A stretch of 64,000 bases of DNA from JBPOFM01 sp051252455 (GCA_051252455.1 JBPOFM010000008.1:135776-199775); one strand, 5' to 3'. Counted from the stretch's first letter, positions 1-9,013 are shown. Notes: generated by a model not told the origin, from the sequence alone. Numbers and translations are program-made.

Positions 1-2
1 AA

Positions 3-95
3 GAAATTTTCGATAAATTGACAACTGAAAGTCTCGAGATTGGTAAACTTATTAATTACATGATTCAGAATCCAGACAAGTTTGGTGCAAAGTAA
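3..95 (+). CDS. 3' end of an unidentified gene (partial)
   Basis: An open frame enters the window from the left and stops with TAA at 93-95. Only 30 residues are visible; they end in NPDKFGAK. I do not recognise the family. In other Flavobacteriaceae the DUF1015 gene often follows serine-biosynthesis genes (serC/serA), but this C-terminus does not resemble SerA as I know it, so no name is given. A 7-nt-periodic spacer separates it from the next gene. Confidence 0.5.
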   Translation, partial: EIFDKLTTESLEIGKLINYMIQNPDKFGAK

Positions 96-101
96 CAATC
101 G

Positions 102-136
102 ACTGTTTACTGAACACTGAATACTGGTCACTAATA
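102..136 (+). repeat. Degenerate 7-nt tandem repeat (ACTGnnn) before the DUF1015 start
   Basis: Five consecutive 7-nt units fill the spacer: four begin ACTG (suffixes TTT, AAC, AAT, GTC) and the last is ACTAATA, followed by AA and the ATG at 139. The same class of unit in the same register lies before recN. The function is unknown; it may act in the 5' UTR or promoter. Confidence 0.75.
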
Positions 137-138
137 AA

Positions 139-1377
139 ATGGCAAAGATAATTCCATTCAAAGCAGTACGACCAACTCGCGACAAAGTGAGTCTTGTTGC
201 TGCGCGCTCTTATCAAAGTTATACGAAGGAGCAATTGGAATCCCGTTTGCGGGACAATCCCTTTTCATTTTTACACATTGTCAATCCTGGTTATAAATAT
301 GATAAGGATATTTCAGGAGAAGCTCGCTATAATTTAGTTAGAAACCGCTATCTGGAATTTATAGAAGATGGAATTTTTATTCAAGATGAGTCACCTTGCT
401 ATTATGTATATAAAATCGTTGATAGAGATCAACAGGTTTTTAATGGTATTGTAGCTGCCACAAGTGCAGAAGATTATGAAAATGATGTCATTAAAAAGCA
501 CGAAGACACCATCGAACGTCGTGAAATTATCTTTAAAGAGTATCTAAAAACGGTCGGTTTCAATGCAGAACCAGTGCTCCTCACTTATCCTGATAATGCT
601 TTTATTGCAAAAATCATTGCCGCCACACAATTAGATCGTGCCGAATATGAATTTACGACCACTTACAGGGATACCCATTATTTATGGAAGGTTGATAACC
701 CGAAGTTAGTTGCAACTATCCAGAATGAATTTGAGCAAATGGATACCGTTTATATAGCTGATGGGCACCATCGTTCTGCTTCTTCTTATTTACTATATCG
801 CGATTTGAAAGCGAACAATCCAAACCATAAAGGTGATGAACATTATAACTTTTTCATGAGTTATTTGTTACCAGAATCTGATTTGCGAATCCATGAATTC
901 AATCGGATTGTGAAAGATTTAAACGGCTTATCAAAAGAAGAATTTCTGATTCATTTAGATACGTTATATCGTATAGAAAATAGAGGAAAAATGCCTTATA
1001 AACCTTCAAAAAAACATCATTTTAGCATGTATTTGGATGGCGAATTTTATTCACTTTACTTGCGAAAAACGGGTTATGAATTAGAATCTTCATTGGATGC
1101 TTTGGATGCTCAAATTCTCTATAAAACAATTTTGCAGCCAATTTTAGGAATTCAGGACCTTCGAAATGATGATCGCATTTCTTACATCAATGGGAAAAAA
1201 GATATTGTCAACATGAAAGATAGCGTGGATAGTGGTTTGTTTGCTGTTGGATTTGGAATGGTTCCTGTGAATATGGAGGAGATGAAACAGATTGCAGATG
1301 ATGGTTATAAAATGCCTCCAAAAAGCACATTTATTGAACCAAAACTGCGTAGTGGTGTGACCATTTATGAGTTTTGA
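139..1377 (+). CDS. DUF1015 family protein
   Basis: The 412-residue soluble protein matches the DUF1015 family in length and layout. It carries the typical N-terminal IIPFKAVRP segment and the signature ADGHHR at residues 207-212, which looks like a metal- or phosphate-binding His cluster. No signal peptide or membrane segment is visible, so it should be cytosolic. The biochemical role of the family is not established. The ATG at 139 is chosen because the heptad repeat ends two bases before it and the protein starts directly with the family N-terminus. YggS follows 55 bp downstream on the same strand. Confidence 0.9.
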   Translation: MAKIIPFKAVRPTRDKVSLVAARSYQSYTKEQLESRLRDNPFSFLHIVNPGYKYDKDISGEARYNLVRNRYLEFIEDGIFIQDESPCYYVYKIVDRDQQVFNGIVAATSAEDYENDVIKKHEDTIERREIIFKEYLKTVGFNAEPVLLTYPDNAFIAKIIAATQLDRAEYEFTTTYRDTHYLWKVDNPKLVATIQNEFEQMDTVYIADGHHRSASSYLLYRDLKANNPNHKGDEHYNFFMSYLLPESDLRIHEFNRIVKDLNGLSKEEFLIHLDTLYRIENRGKMPYKPSKKHHFSMYLDGEFYSLYLRKTGYELESSLDALDAQILYKTILQPILGIQDLRNDDRISYINGKKDIVNMKDSVDSGLFAVGFGMVPVNMEEMKQIADDGYKMPPKSTFIEPKLRSGVTIYEF

Positions 1378-1380
1378 GAG

Positions 1381-1415
1381 AAGTTAGAAGTTAGAAGTTA
1401 GAAGTTAGAAGTTAG
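1381..1415 (+). repeat. Perfect 7-bp tandem repeat, AAGTTAG x5
   Basis: Five identical AAGTTAG copies fill most of the 55-bp gap between the DUF1015 stop and the YggS start at 1433, ending 17 nt before the ATG. A perfect short tandem array can change copy number by slippage and so alter leader spacing. Confidence 0.9.
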
Positions 1416-1432
1416 AAAAGGTAAATTTTAAA

Positions 1433-2098
1433 ATGTCGATACAACAAAACCTACTTGAAATATTAAGTCAAATTCCTGAACATGTGACTTTGGTCGCTGT
1501 TTCCAAAACCAAACCCAACGCAGATATTTTAGAAGCATATAACGCTGGTCAGCGTATTTTTGGTGAGAACAAAATTCAAGAAATGAATGAAAAATTTGAA
1601 GCACTTCCAAAAGACATTGAATGGCACATGATTGGACATGTCCAACGCAACAAAATAAAATATATGGCAGAATTTGTAAGCTTGATTCATGGTGTTGATA
1701 GCTTCAAATTATTGAAAGAAATCAACAAACAGGCGAAAAAACACGATCGCATTATCGACTGCTTGCTTCAAATAAAAATCGCTGAAGAGGATTCAAAATT
1801 TGGGATGAATGCTGAAGATGCCTTTAAGATTTTACAATCCAAAGAGTTTTCAGAATTAAAAAATGTCAATGTCAAAGGTGTGATGGGAATGGCAACCTTC
1901 ACCGACAATCAACCACAAATAAAGACAGAGTTTTCATTTTTAAAAACTACATTTGACTCACTAAAACAACTTGAAACTACCAAGTTCAAACCCGAAACTA
2001 TTTCTATGGGAATGAGTGGCGACTATGAGGTAGCTATTGAATGTGGCAGCAACATGATAAGAGTAGGAAGTAGTATTTTTGGAGAACGGAATTATTGA
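1433..2098 (+). CDS. YggS/PLPBP-family pyridoxal-phosphate homeostasis protein
   Basis: At 221 residues this is a standard single-domain alanine-racemase-fold protein of the YggS/PROSC family. The PLP-binding lysine is K25 in VAVSKTKP; the family HMIGHVQRNK motif is at about 65-74, and the C-terminal phosphate-binding segment (GMSGDYEVAIE and RVGSSIFG) is present at about 193-217. Members carry PLP and buffer its cellular level rather than racemise amino acids. The protein is cytosolic. It follows DUF1015 after the AAGTTAG array and may be co-transcribed with it. Confidence 0.95.
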   Translation: MSIQQNLLEILSQIPEHVTLVAVSKTKPNADILEAYNAGQRIFGENKIQEMNEKFEALPKDIEWHMIGHVQRNKIKYMAEFVSLIHGVDSFKLLKEINKQAKKHDRIIDCLLQIKIAEEDSKFGMNAEDAFKILQSKEFSELKNVNVKGVMGMATFTDNQPQIKTEFSFLKTTFDSLKQLETTKFKPETISMGMSGDYEVAIECGSNMIRVGSSIFGERNY

Positions 2099-2182
2099 TT
2101 CCAAATAAAGGACTTAAAGTTTTTCAGGTAAAAAGAAAAATGTTTTCAAAAGCATACATGTGTAATTTTTAATTTAAGAACT

Positions 2183-3550
2183 ATCTACGCAATATTAGAC
2201 ATAGAAACCACTGGAGGAAAGTATAATGAGGAAGGAATCACTGAAATTGCAATCTACAAATTTGATGGTCATAAAGTAGTTGACCAATTTATAAGCCTTG
2301 TCAATCCGGAACGCGAGATACAACCATTTGTCGTCAACCTTACAGGAATCAATAGCAATATGCTGCGTACTGCACCTAAATTTTATGAGGTTGCAAAACG
2401 TATCGTTGAGATCACTGAAGATTGCATTTTGGTTGCACACAATTCAGAATTTGACTATCGCATTCTACGCACTGAATTTAACCGTTTGGGTTTTCATTAT
2501 AAGCGGAAAACTTTATGTACCGTTGAATTGGCAAAACAACTCATTCCAGACCAAGAATCGTATAGTTTAGGAAAGTTGACGCGTTCTTTGGGAATTCCTG
2601 TGAGTGATCGGCACAGGGCTTCGGGCGATGCCATGGCAACTGTCAAATTGTTCAAAATGCTTTTAGCAAAAGATGTAGAAAAAATCATCATTCAAGATGC
2701 GGTGAAGGCGGAGCCGAAATTTCAAATGGAACCCAACCTGAAGACGATTGTTGAAGAGCTTCCATCAATCACTGGCGTGTATTATATTCATAATGCGCAA
2801 GGTGATGTTATTTACATTGGAAAAAGCAAAAATATTAAAAGTAGAGTCAATCAACATTTTACAAGTACGAACAACAAATCAAAGAAAATACAGATTCAAG
2901 TGGCAGCTGTAACTTATGAAGCGACTGGAAATGAGTTGGTAGCGCATTTAAAGGAAAGTGAAGAGATCAAACAAATCAAACCTCTGCACAATAGAGGTCA
3001 GAAGAAACATTTATTCACCTATGCTTTGTACAGTTTCATAGATCAAGCTGGATACATCAACCTTATGATTGACAAAGCTGATGGCCACAGTAAACCAATA
3101 ACAACCTTCAACAATCGACAAAGTGCCAAGAGCTTTTTGGTAAACGCAGTCACCAATTTTCAATTGTGTCAAAAATTGGTTGGACTGTATAAAACAAAGA
3201 CGAGCTGTTTTAGATATGATACAAAAGAGTGTTTTGGAGCTTGCATCCAAAGAGAAAGTATTGAAGAATACAACAAACGTGTTGAACAACTGATTGAAAA
3301 AAACAGTTTCGAATCTAAAAATCTGGTAATTGTTGATAAAGGACGTGAAATTGATGAACGCAGCGTCATACTTATAGAAAATGGCTTATTCAAAGGGTTA
3401 GGCTTCGTGAACTTAAATTATCAAATCAGCAATATTAAAGTGTTGGAAAATATCATTACTCCTATGGAAAACAATAGAGAAACACAGCACATCATACAGA
3501 GCTATTTAAGGAAAAATAAAAAAACGAAAATCATCCAGCTTCATATATGA
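2183..3550 (+). CDS. DnaQ-like exonuclease fused to a GIY-YIG endonuclease domain, no canonical start codon
   Basis: The reading frame encodes an N-terminal 3'-5' exonuclease domain (DIETTGG with D6/E8, HNSEFD at about 86-91, and H144/D149 in the ExoIII motif) followed by a GIY-YIG domain (GVYYI at about 198-202, IYIGKSKN at about 210-217). The architecture resembles UvrC/Cho-like DNA-repair nucleases of Bacteroidota, which are about 455 aa, as here. Relatives usually begin MYAILDIETTGG, but the aligned codon at 2183-2185 is ATC. There is no in-frame ATG, GTG or TTG between the stop at 2129-2131 and the ATG at 2360, and starting at 2360 would delete the first catalytic motif. Either ATC (2183) or ATT (2165) initiates, or the start was lost. 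The end overlaps the next gene by 4 nt (ATGA). Confidence 0.8.
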   Translation: MYAILDIETTGGKYNEEGITEIAIYKFDGHKVVDQFISLVNPEREIQPFVVNLTGINSNMLRTAPKFYEVAKRIVEITEDCILVAHNSEFDYRILRTEFNRLGFHYKRKTLCTVELAKQLIPDQESYSLGKLTRSLGIPVSDRHRASGDAMATVKLFKMLLAKDVEKIIIQDAVKAEPKFQMEPNLKTIVEELPSITGVYYIHNAQGDVIYIGKSKNIKSRVNQHFTSTNNKSKKIQIQVAAVTYEATGNELVAHLKESEEIKQIKPLHNRGQKKHLFTYALYSFIDQAGYINLMIDKADGHSKPITTFNNRQSAKSFLVNAVTNFQLCQKLVGLYKTKTSCFRYDTKECFGACIQRESIEEYNKRVEQLIEKNSFESKNLVIVDKGREIDERSVILIENGLFKGLGFVNLNYQISNIKVLENIITPMENNRETQHIIQSYLRKNKKTKIIQLHI

Positions 3551-5505
3551 AAAAATCATTGCTACTCTTCCTACTTATACCTTCTTTTATAAGTGTTTCT
3601 CAAAACACCTACAATTCTAACGATTTAACAGTAACGAAACCAGAATTGATTACCCGAAACTTTGATAAAGATTCTACAGCAAATGCTTTAATCATTTACG
3701 AATATGGGAACAGTTATGTTGACAAAAACACGTTTAAACTTATAACCGAAGTCAAGAAAAAATTAAAGATCATCAATAGAAAAGGTTTTGATTACGCCAC
3801 AGTATCATTGTATCTTTATACAGATGGTAGCAGAAAAGAGAGAGTTTCAAACATTACTGCTACTACCTATAATATTGAAAATGACAATGTCACAAGAACA
3901 CAACTTGAGGACAGTCAAATTTTTGAAGAAAAATATAATGATAAATATTCCATTGTAAAATTCACATTTCCTAACATTCAAGAAGGTTCTGTCATCACAT
4001 ATTCCTACAAACTAGAAACACCATTTATGTACAAATATCGTGAGTGGTTTTTTCAGGAGGACATTCCCAAATTATTTAGTCAATACAAGACCAGTATTCC
4101 CGCCAACTATGAGTACAATATCAAATTGGTTGGATTTCTTAAATTGGATACTAACGACCATAACGTAGTAAAGAACTGTATAGAAGGTAGTCGTGGCGCT
4201 TCAGCTGATTGTTTTACAACTAACTATATTATTAAAGATATTCCTGCCTTTGTGGAGGAAGAATTTATGACTACGAAAAGTAATTATTTATCACGTGTTG
4301 AATATGAATTAAAAACATTTCAAGGTTTTGATGGAACTATAAACCATTATACCAAAACTTGGAAAACGGTTGATTCTGAATTAAAATCGGACAAGGATAT
4401 TGGAAAACAATTAAACAAAAGTGGTGTGGTAAAGGGATTACTCGGCGAATCAATTATAAATGAAAAAGATCCCTTGATTAAAGCAAAAGCGATCCTTCGT
4501 TATGTTCAGGAAACTTATACTTGGAACGGTAAATACGATATATTTCAAGATGTTTCTATAAAAAATTTGGTTGAAAACAAATCCGGCAATATTTCAGAAA
4601 TCAATATTTTACTGTATAATTTATTGGATGAATATGGTATCGATGTGAAACCAGTATTAATGTCAACTCGAACTAATGGGCTCGCCACAAAGATTTTTCC
4701 CGTATTATCTGATTTTAATTATCTGTTGGTTCAATCTAATATAGGTGGTAAAAGTTACCTATTGGATGCTACAGATAAATATATAGCCTTCGGGCAAGTT
4801 CCATTTCGTTGTTTAAATCAATATGGACGGTTGCTTGATTTTAAAAAAGGTAGTTATTGGATTGACATCAATGCCGAACTAAACTCTTACCAACATTATA
4901 GAATTGAATTAGATTTAAATTCAGAGGCAGTATTAAATGGTTCAGTCGTAAAAAAATCAACCGGTTATCAAGCTAATCCTTTAAAACAACGCTTTTTTGA
5001 AAACCAAGAAGAGTATACTAAACTTTGCAAAGACAAATACCCAACGATTGAATTTCTCAATTATAATGTGACTACAAAAGATAAAACAGATTATGAATTT
5101 GTTGAAGAATTTGAAATTAAACACCAATTGGATATTCCAGGTGACAAAATTTATCTTAATCCATATCTGTTTAAATTCTTTAGCGAAAATATGTTCAAAT
5201 TACAAGATCGAACTTATCCAATTGATTTCGGCTATAAAGATTCCTTTCTCTATACACTCAAATTAAACTTTGATGACAGCTATACAGTTTTGGAAATACC
5301 ACAAGACATGATATTAAGACTGCCAAATGGCACTGGTACTCTTAATACAAACAATAAGATAGAGAACAACACAGTTGAGTTGTATTTTAAATTAAGTTTT
5401 AACGAAGCCATTTACACCCCTGATTATTACGACTCCATTAAGAAGTTTTTGGAAAGGATCGTCGATATTCAAAACAACTCTCTAATTGTACTTCAGAAGA
5501 AGTAA
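3547..5505 (+). CDS. Secreted DUF3857 / transglutaminase-like protein
   Basis: The 652-residue protein has a signal peptide (residues 1 to about 19, ending ISVSQN), an N-terminal DUF3857-like beta-domain and a transglutaminase-like core around residues 300-400 (KAKAILRYVQETYTWNG). Where active transglutaminases have a catalytic Cys it reads SGNISEIN, so peptidase or crosslinking activity is doubtful. The C-terminal part (about 430-640) is beta-rich, as in DUF3858. It is probably periplasmic or outer-membrane associated. Its function is unknown. The start overlaps the upstream nuclease stop in ATGA, so translation is probably coupled. Confidence 0.85.
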   Translation: MKKSLLLFLLIPSFISVSQNTYNSNDLTVTKPELITRNFDKDSTANALIIYEYGNSYVDKNTFKLITEVKKKLKIINRKGFDYATVSLYLYTDGSRKERVSNITATTYNIENDNVTRTQLEDSQIFEEKYNDKYSIVKFTFPNIQEGSVITYSYKLETPFMYKYREWFFQEDIPKLFSQYKTSIPANYEYNIKLVGFLKLDTNDHNVVKNCIEGSRGASADCFTTNYIIKDIPAFVEEEFMTTKSNYLSRVEYELKTFQGFDGTINHYTKTWKTVDSELKSDKDIGKQLNKSGVVKGLLGESIINEKDPLIKAKAILRYVQETYTWNGKYDIFQDVSIKNLVENKSGNISEINILLYNLLDEYGIDVKPVLMSTRTNGLATKIFPVLSDFNYLLVQSNIGGKSYLLDATDKYIAFGQVPFRCLNQYGRLLDFKKGSYWIDINAELNSYQHYRIELDLNSEAVLNGSVVKKSTGYQANPLKQRFFENQEEYTKLCKDKYPTIEFLNYNVTTKDKTDYEFVEEFEIKHQLDIPGDKIYLNPYLFKFFSENMFKLQDRTYPIDFGYKDSFLYTLKLNFDDSYTVLEIPQDMILRLPNGTGTLNTNNKIENNTVELYFKLSFNEAIYTPDYYDSIKKFLERIVDIQNNSLIVLQKK

Positions 5506-5532
5506 TCAAACTTTTTAGTACTTTTAGAGCCT

Positions 5533-6402
5533 ATGAAATACGAAGGACATCAAAAAAAATGGAAAGCACGGCTTCATGAAATTATCTATGAAGCAGATAC
5601 TCCTGAAGGTAAGTTATTTGACGTCATATTATTGATTGCCATCATTGCCAGTATTGCATTGGTAATGTTGGAAAGTATTCGAGGTTTTGATTTAAAGTAT
5701 CACAATTTTCTAAACATATCGGAATGGATTATTACCATTCTTTTTACGATTGAATACATCGCTCGAATCATCACTGTAAAACGCCCTTGGAAATATATTT
5801 TTAGCTTTTACGGCGTGGTAGATTTATTATCTACAATTCCAAAATATCTATCCATCATTTTCGTAGGAACACATGCTCTGGTAGCTTTGAGAGCACTACG
5901 ATTATTACGGATTTTTAGAATTCTTAAATTGGCTAGGTATCTAGGTGCGTCTAATATGTTGGCAAGTGCCCTGAAAGCAAGTCGTGCAAAAATAATGGTG
6001 TTTCTCTTTGCCGTACTTATACTATGCATCATTTTTGGCACACTTATGTACCTTGTTGAGGGTGAGGCCAGTGGTTTTAGCAGCATTCCTGTTAGCGTGT
6101 ATTGGTGTATTGTGACGCTTACCACAGTTGGATTTGGAGACATTGCTCCAGTAACTCCGTTTGGACAGTTTTTAGCCGCAATAATCATGATTGTTGGTTA
6201 TGGAATTATCGCTGTTCCCACCGGTATTGTTTCTGCCGAATATTCAGCACAAGGAAAGTCAACAAGTAAAGAACCTGGCAAACCTACACGTCCTGAAGTT
6301 CATTTGAACTCACAAGCCTGTCCAAGCTGTTCTGCCGGAAGACATAAAGACAACGCAAAATATTGTTATAAATGCGGACATTTTTTAGAAGATCATTCAT
6401 AG
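5533..6402 (+). CDS. Voltage-gated-type potassium channel (ion transporter family) with C-terminal zinc ribbon
   Basis: The 289-residue inner-membrane protein has six transmembrane helices. S4 carries Arg every third residue (R120, R123, R126, R129), and the K+ selectivity filter TTVGFGD is at 197-203 between S5 and S6. It therefore resembles KvAP-type tetrameric K+ channels. After S6 a linker leads to a short zinc-ribbon motif with C263-x2-C266 and C278-x2-C281. That cytosolic tail is unusual for a channel of this size and could sense metal or redox state or help tetramerisation (inference). It lies 27 bp after the DUF3857 gene and 15 bp before miaA. Confidence 0.92.
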   Translation: MKYEGHQKKWKARLHEIIYEADTPEGKLFDVILLIAIIASIALVMLESIRGFDLKYHNFLNISEWIITILFTIEYIARIITVKRPWKYIFSFYGVVDLLSTIPKYLSIIFVGTHALVALRALRLLRIFRILKLARYLGASNMLASALKASRAKIMVFLFAVLILCIIFGTLMYLVEGEASGFSSIPVSVYWCIVTLTTVGFGDIAPVTPFGQFLAAIIMIVGYGIIAVPTGIVSAEYSAQGKSTSKEPGKPTRPEVHLNSQACPSCSAGRHKDNAKYCYKCGHFLEDHS

Positions 6403-6417
6403 TCTAAAACCAGAACT

Positions 6418-7338
6418 ATGATTCAAAAACGCCTGATTAGCATCGTTGGACCAACAGCCATTGGGAAAACAGCTTTGAGCATTCACCTTGCCAATCACTA
6501 TCATACCGAAATCATTTCGGCAGACTCAAGGCAATTTTTTAGAGAAATGTCTATCGGTACTGCCGCTCCTACTCCAACCGAATTAGGAGCTGCTAAACAT
6601 CATTTCGTACATCACAAATCAGTTGAAGATTCTTATAATGTTGGCGCTTTTGAGAAAGACGCCATCAATCAACTTAATGATCTATTTGCTTCAAATAACA
6701 TAGTAGTTATGGTTGGTGGTTCTGGTCTTTACGTAGATGCTGTGGTTAAAGGCTTGGACGAATTTCCTGAAATTGATTCTAGCATACGCGACTCTTTAAA
6801 CCATCAACTTGAGTCTGAAGGTATCTATCAGCTTCAAGAACAATTAAAAAAATTAGATTTCGAGACCTATCAAAAAATTGCCATTGATAATCCACATCGG
6901 GTCATTCGCGCTTTGGAGGTTTGTATTGGTTCTGGCAAACCCTATTCTTCCTATTTAAATAAGAATAAGGATCGTCGCAATTTTAAAACCACGACCATAG
7001 GTTTAAGAGCCGATAGAAATATTATTTATGATAGAATCAATAATCGTGTGGATCAGATGATAACTGACGGATTGCTAGATGAAGTAAAAAGCCTTATGCC
7101 AAAAAAGCATTTAAATGCACTAAATACAGTTGGTTATAAGGAATTGTTCAATCATCTTCATGGTGATTGGACATTAGAGTTTGCGATTTCCGAAATAAAG
7201 AAAAACTCACGCCGGTTTGCAAAACGACAATTGACATGGTTTAAGAAAAATGAAGATATTATTTGGTTTGACTATGACGCCAAAGTTCAAACAATCATAA
7301 AAAAGATTGAAAATGAAACAAAGGAAAGTCCTCAATAA
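6418..7338 (+). CDS. miaA: tRNA dimethylallyltransferase
   Basis: MiaA transfers a dimethylallyl group from DMAPP to N6 of A37 in tRNAs that read UNN codons. The 306-residue protein has the P-loop GPTAIGKT at 11-18, the DSRQ motif at 36-39 and GGSGLYVDAVVKG around residue 100, all family signatures. Length is normal. It is cytosolic. The ATG at 6418 lies 15 bp after the channel gene, so the two may share a transcript. Confidence 0.97.
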   Translation: MIQKRLISIVGPTAIGKTALSIHLANHYHTEIISADSRQFFREMSIGTAAPTPTELGAAKHHFVHHKSVEDSYNVGAFEKDAINQLNDLFASNNIVVMVGGSGLYVDAVVKGLDEFPEIDSSIRDSLNHQLESEGIYQLQEQLKKLDFETYQKIAIDNPHRVIRALEVCIGSGKPYSSYLNKNKDRRNFKTTTIGLRADRNIIYDRINNRVDQMITDGLLDEVKSLMPKKHLNALNTVGYKELFNHLHGDWTLEFAISEIKKNSRRFAKRQLTWFKKNEDIIWFDYDAKVQTIIKKIENETKESPQ

Positions 7339-7402
7339 AAATTCTAAACACTTCACTTCGAAAAAAACTTTCAATTAGACCTCAAATCCAATTAATTAAC
7401 AC

Positions 7403-7410
7403 TACATTTG
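7403..7410 (+). promoter_or_regulatory. TACATTTG, probable -7 box of the cold-shock gene
   Basis: It matches the Bacteroidota -7 consensus TAnnTTTG and lies 27 nt before the ATG at 7438, leaving a short leader. No clear -33 TTG is visible. Confidence 0.45.
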
Positions 7411-7437
7411 CAACTAATTAATTTTTTAATATTTATT

Positions 7438-7629
7438 ATGAATAAAGGTACAGTAAAATTCTTCAATGATGCTAAAGGTTTTGGTTTCATTACTGAAGAA
7501 GGAAACAACAAAGAACATTTCGTTCACATTTCTGGTTTAATCGATGAGGTTCGTGAAGGTGATGAAGTAGAATTCGAATTGACAGAAGGAAAAAAAGGAT
7601 TGAACGCGGTAAACGTAAAAGTTATCTAA
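7438..7629 (+). CDS. Cold-shock domain protein
   Basis: This is a 63-residue single cold-shock domain that binds single-stranded RNA/DNA. RNP1 (KGFGFI, 13-18) and RNP2 (HFVHIS, 27-32) are intact. The ATG at 7438 is chosen over one 30 nt upstream because MNKGTVKFF is the canonical family start and the upstream codons lie in the leader, next to a TACATTTG box. It is cytosolic and has its own promoter and terminator, so it is monocistronic. Confidence 0.95.
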   Translation: MNKGTVKFFNDAKGFGFITEEGNNKEHFVHISGLIDEVREGDEVEFELTEGKKGLNAVNVKVI

Positions 7630-7659
7630 TACTTACGCTTAAACTTTTTAACAACACAG

Positions 7660-7690
7660 AAAGCCTATCATTATGATAGGCTTTTTTTAT
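7660..7690 (+). terminator. Intrinsic terminator of the cold-shock gene
   Basis: A perfect 10-bp stem (7661-7670 with 7674-7683), a 3-nt loop and a T-tract. Confidence 0.9.
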
Positions 7691-7724
7691 TATCTTTAGA
7701 TTAGACAAAACTTAGATAAAGCAA

Positions 7725-8254
7725 ATGTTATACTCTAATGTTGTTAAAAATAGCAGGATCTACTTTACCTTAATCATATTAAGTTCGTTAAATTTAACAT
7801 GCCAAAACTATTTCAATAAGCCTAAAGAGACAGCACAAGAGAATGTAGTCAATCAGGACAGTTTGTTGTTTTTGTCTACCATGCAAAATCATTTAGATGC
7901 GGTATCAAACAAAGATTTAGAAACTTTAAAAACCACGCTATCACCCAATGGTGAAATGCAATTAATACTGCCAGGAGAAGAAATCATACATACTTCTGCT
8001 AAATTTTTAGAATTTCACGAAGAATGGTTTAAGGAGACTACTTGGACCTTTGAAACAAAAATTCTGAATACAGCTATAGGTCAAGATTTTGGAATGGCCA
8101 TCACTGAAATAGTTTACCGAGAACCATATAGAGAAGGTATGCCCTATTTTAATCGAATGATCTGAGCTATGATTTGAAAAAAGTGGATGGAAAATGGTTC
8201 ATCATAAAAGATCATGCATCTTCCATAGAAAAATCAACAGACACGAATCAATAA
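7725..8254 (+). pseudogene. SnoaL/NTF2-like secreted protein, interrupted by a frameshift
   Basis: The open frame 7725-8165 encodes 146 residues: a hydrophobic N-terminus (possibly a lipoprotein, Cys after SLNLT) and an NTF2-like fold with LDAVSNKDLETL and WFKETTWTF. It stops at TGA 8163-8165 right after YFNRMI. One base out of frame the sequence continues as SYDLKKVDGKWFIIKDHASS and stops at 8252-8254, which is the expected C-terminal strand of such proteins. A single-base deletion near 8162 best explains this. It is either a recent pseudogene, a sequencing error or a slippage site. Confidence 0.7.
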
Positions 8255-8261
8255 ATAAAAA

Positions 8262-8285
8262 AAGCCTAGTTTAATAACTAGGCTT
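8262..8285. terminator. Bidirectional terminator between convergent genes
   Basis: A 10-bp perfect stem (8262-8271 with 8276-8285) and a 4-nt loop. An A-tract precedes it and a short, interrupted T-rich stretch follows. It serves the frameshifted gene (+) and the response regulator (-). Confidence 0.85.
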
Positions 8286-8300
8286 CTCATTTAAATTTAT

Positions 8301-9011
8301 TTAAGCTTTTTGATTGACAACCAATCTAAAACCTTCACCGTGAATATTCAAAATCTCGACATTTTCATCAAGCTTTAAATACTTACGCAACTTGGCTATA
8401 TAGACATCCATACTTCTTGAGGTGAAATAATTGTCATCTCTCCATATTTTTGTCAAGGCCAACTCTCGCGGCATCAAATCATTTTCGTGCAATGCCAACA
8501 ACCGTAACAATTCGTTCTCTTTTGGAGATAATTTCACAGGTTCTGTGTCTTTATATTGTAAGAATCTTAATTTTGAATTAAGATCAAACCCTCCAATTTT
8601 AAATTCAAACTGTTTGCTGTCTGCAACTGCATCGGTCGCTTTACGTTGCATGATTGCTTTGATTTTCATTAAAAGCACTTCACTATCGAACGGTTTGTTC
8701 AAATAATCGTCAGCTCCAACTTTGTACCCTTTAAGCACATCTTCTTTCATCGCTTTTGCGGTTAAGAATATGATAGGCACATCGGCATTTTTTTCTCTAA
8801 TTTCTTTAGCAAGGGTAAACCCGTCTTTATATGGCATCATGACATCTAAAATACAAAGGTCATAATCGTCTTTTTTAAATTTTTCAAAACCTTCCATACC
8901 ATTCTTTGCATGCACGACATCGTAATCGTTCATTGCCAAATAGTCTTTCAATACAGTTCCAAAATTTGGATCGTCTTCAACTAATAGAATTTTTTTATTT
9001 TGTTCTTCCAT
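8301..9011 (-). CDS. OmpR-family response regulator
   Basis: The 236-residue protein has an N-terminal receiver domain (acidic pocket VEDD at 11-14, phosphoacceptor D56 in LDVMMP, K106 in NKPFD) and a C-terminal winged-helix DNA-binding domain (about 140-232). It resembles RprY of Bacteroidota. The gene begins 2 nt after the kinase gene ends, so the pair is an operon with the kinase first. Its target genes cannot be read from this window. Confidence 0.95.
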   Translation of the reverse strand: MEEQNKKILLVEDDPNFGTVLKDYLAMNDYDVVHAKNGMEGFEKFKKDDYDLCILDVMMPYKDGFTLAKEIREKNADVPIIFLTAKAMKEDVLKGYKVGADDYLNKPFDSEVLLMKIKAIMQRKATDAVADSKQFEFKIGGFDLNSKLRFLQYKDTEPVKLSPKENELLRLLALHENDLMPRELALTKIWRDDNYFTSRSMDVYIAKLRKYLKLDENVEILNIHGEGFRLVVNQKA

Positions 9012-9013
9012 AA

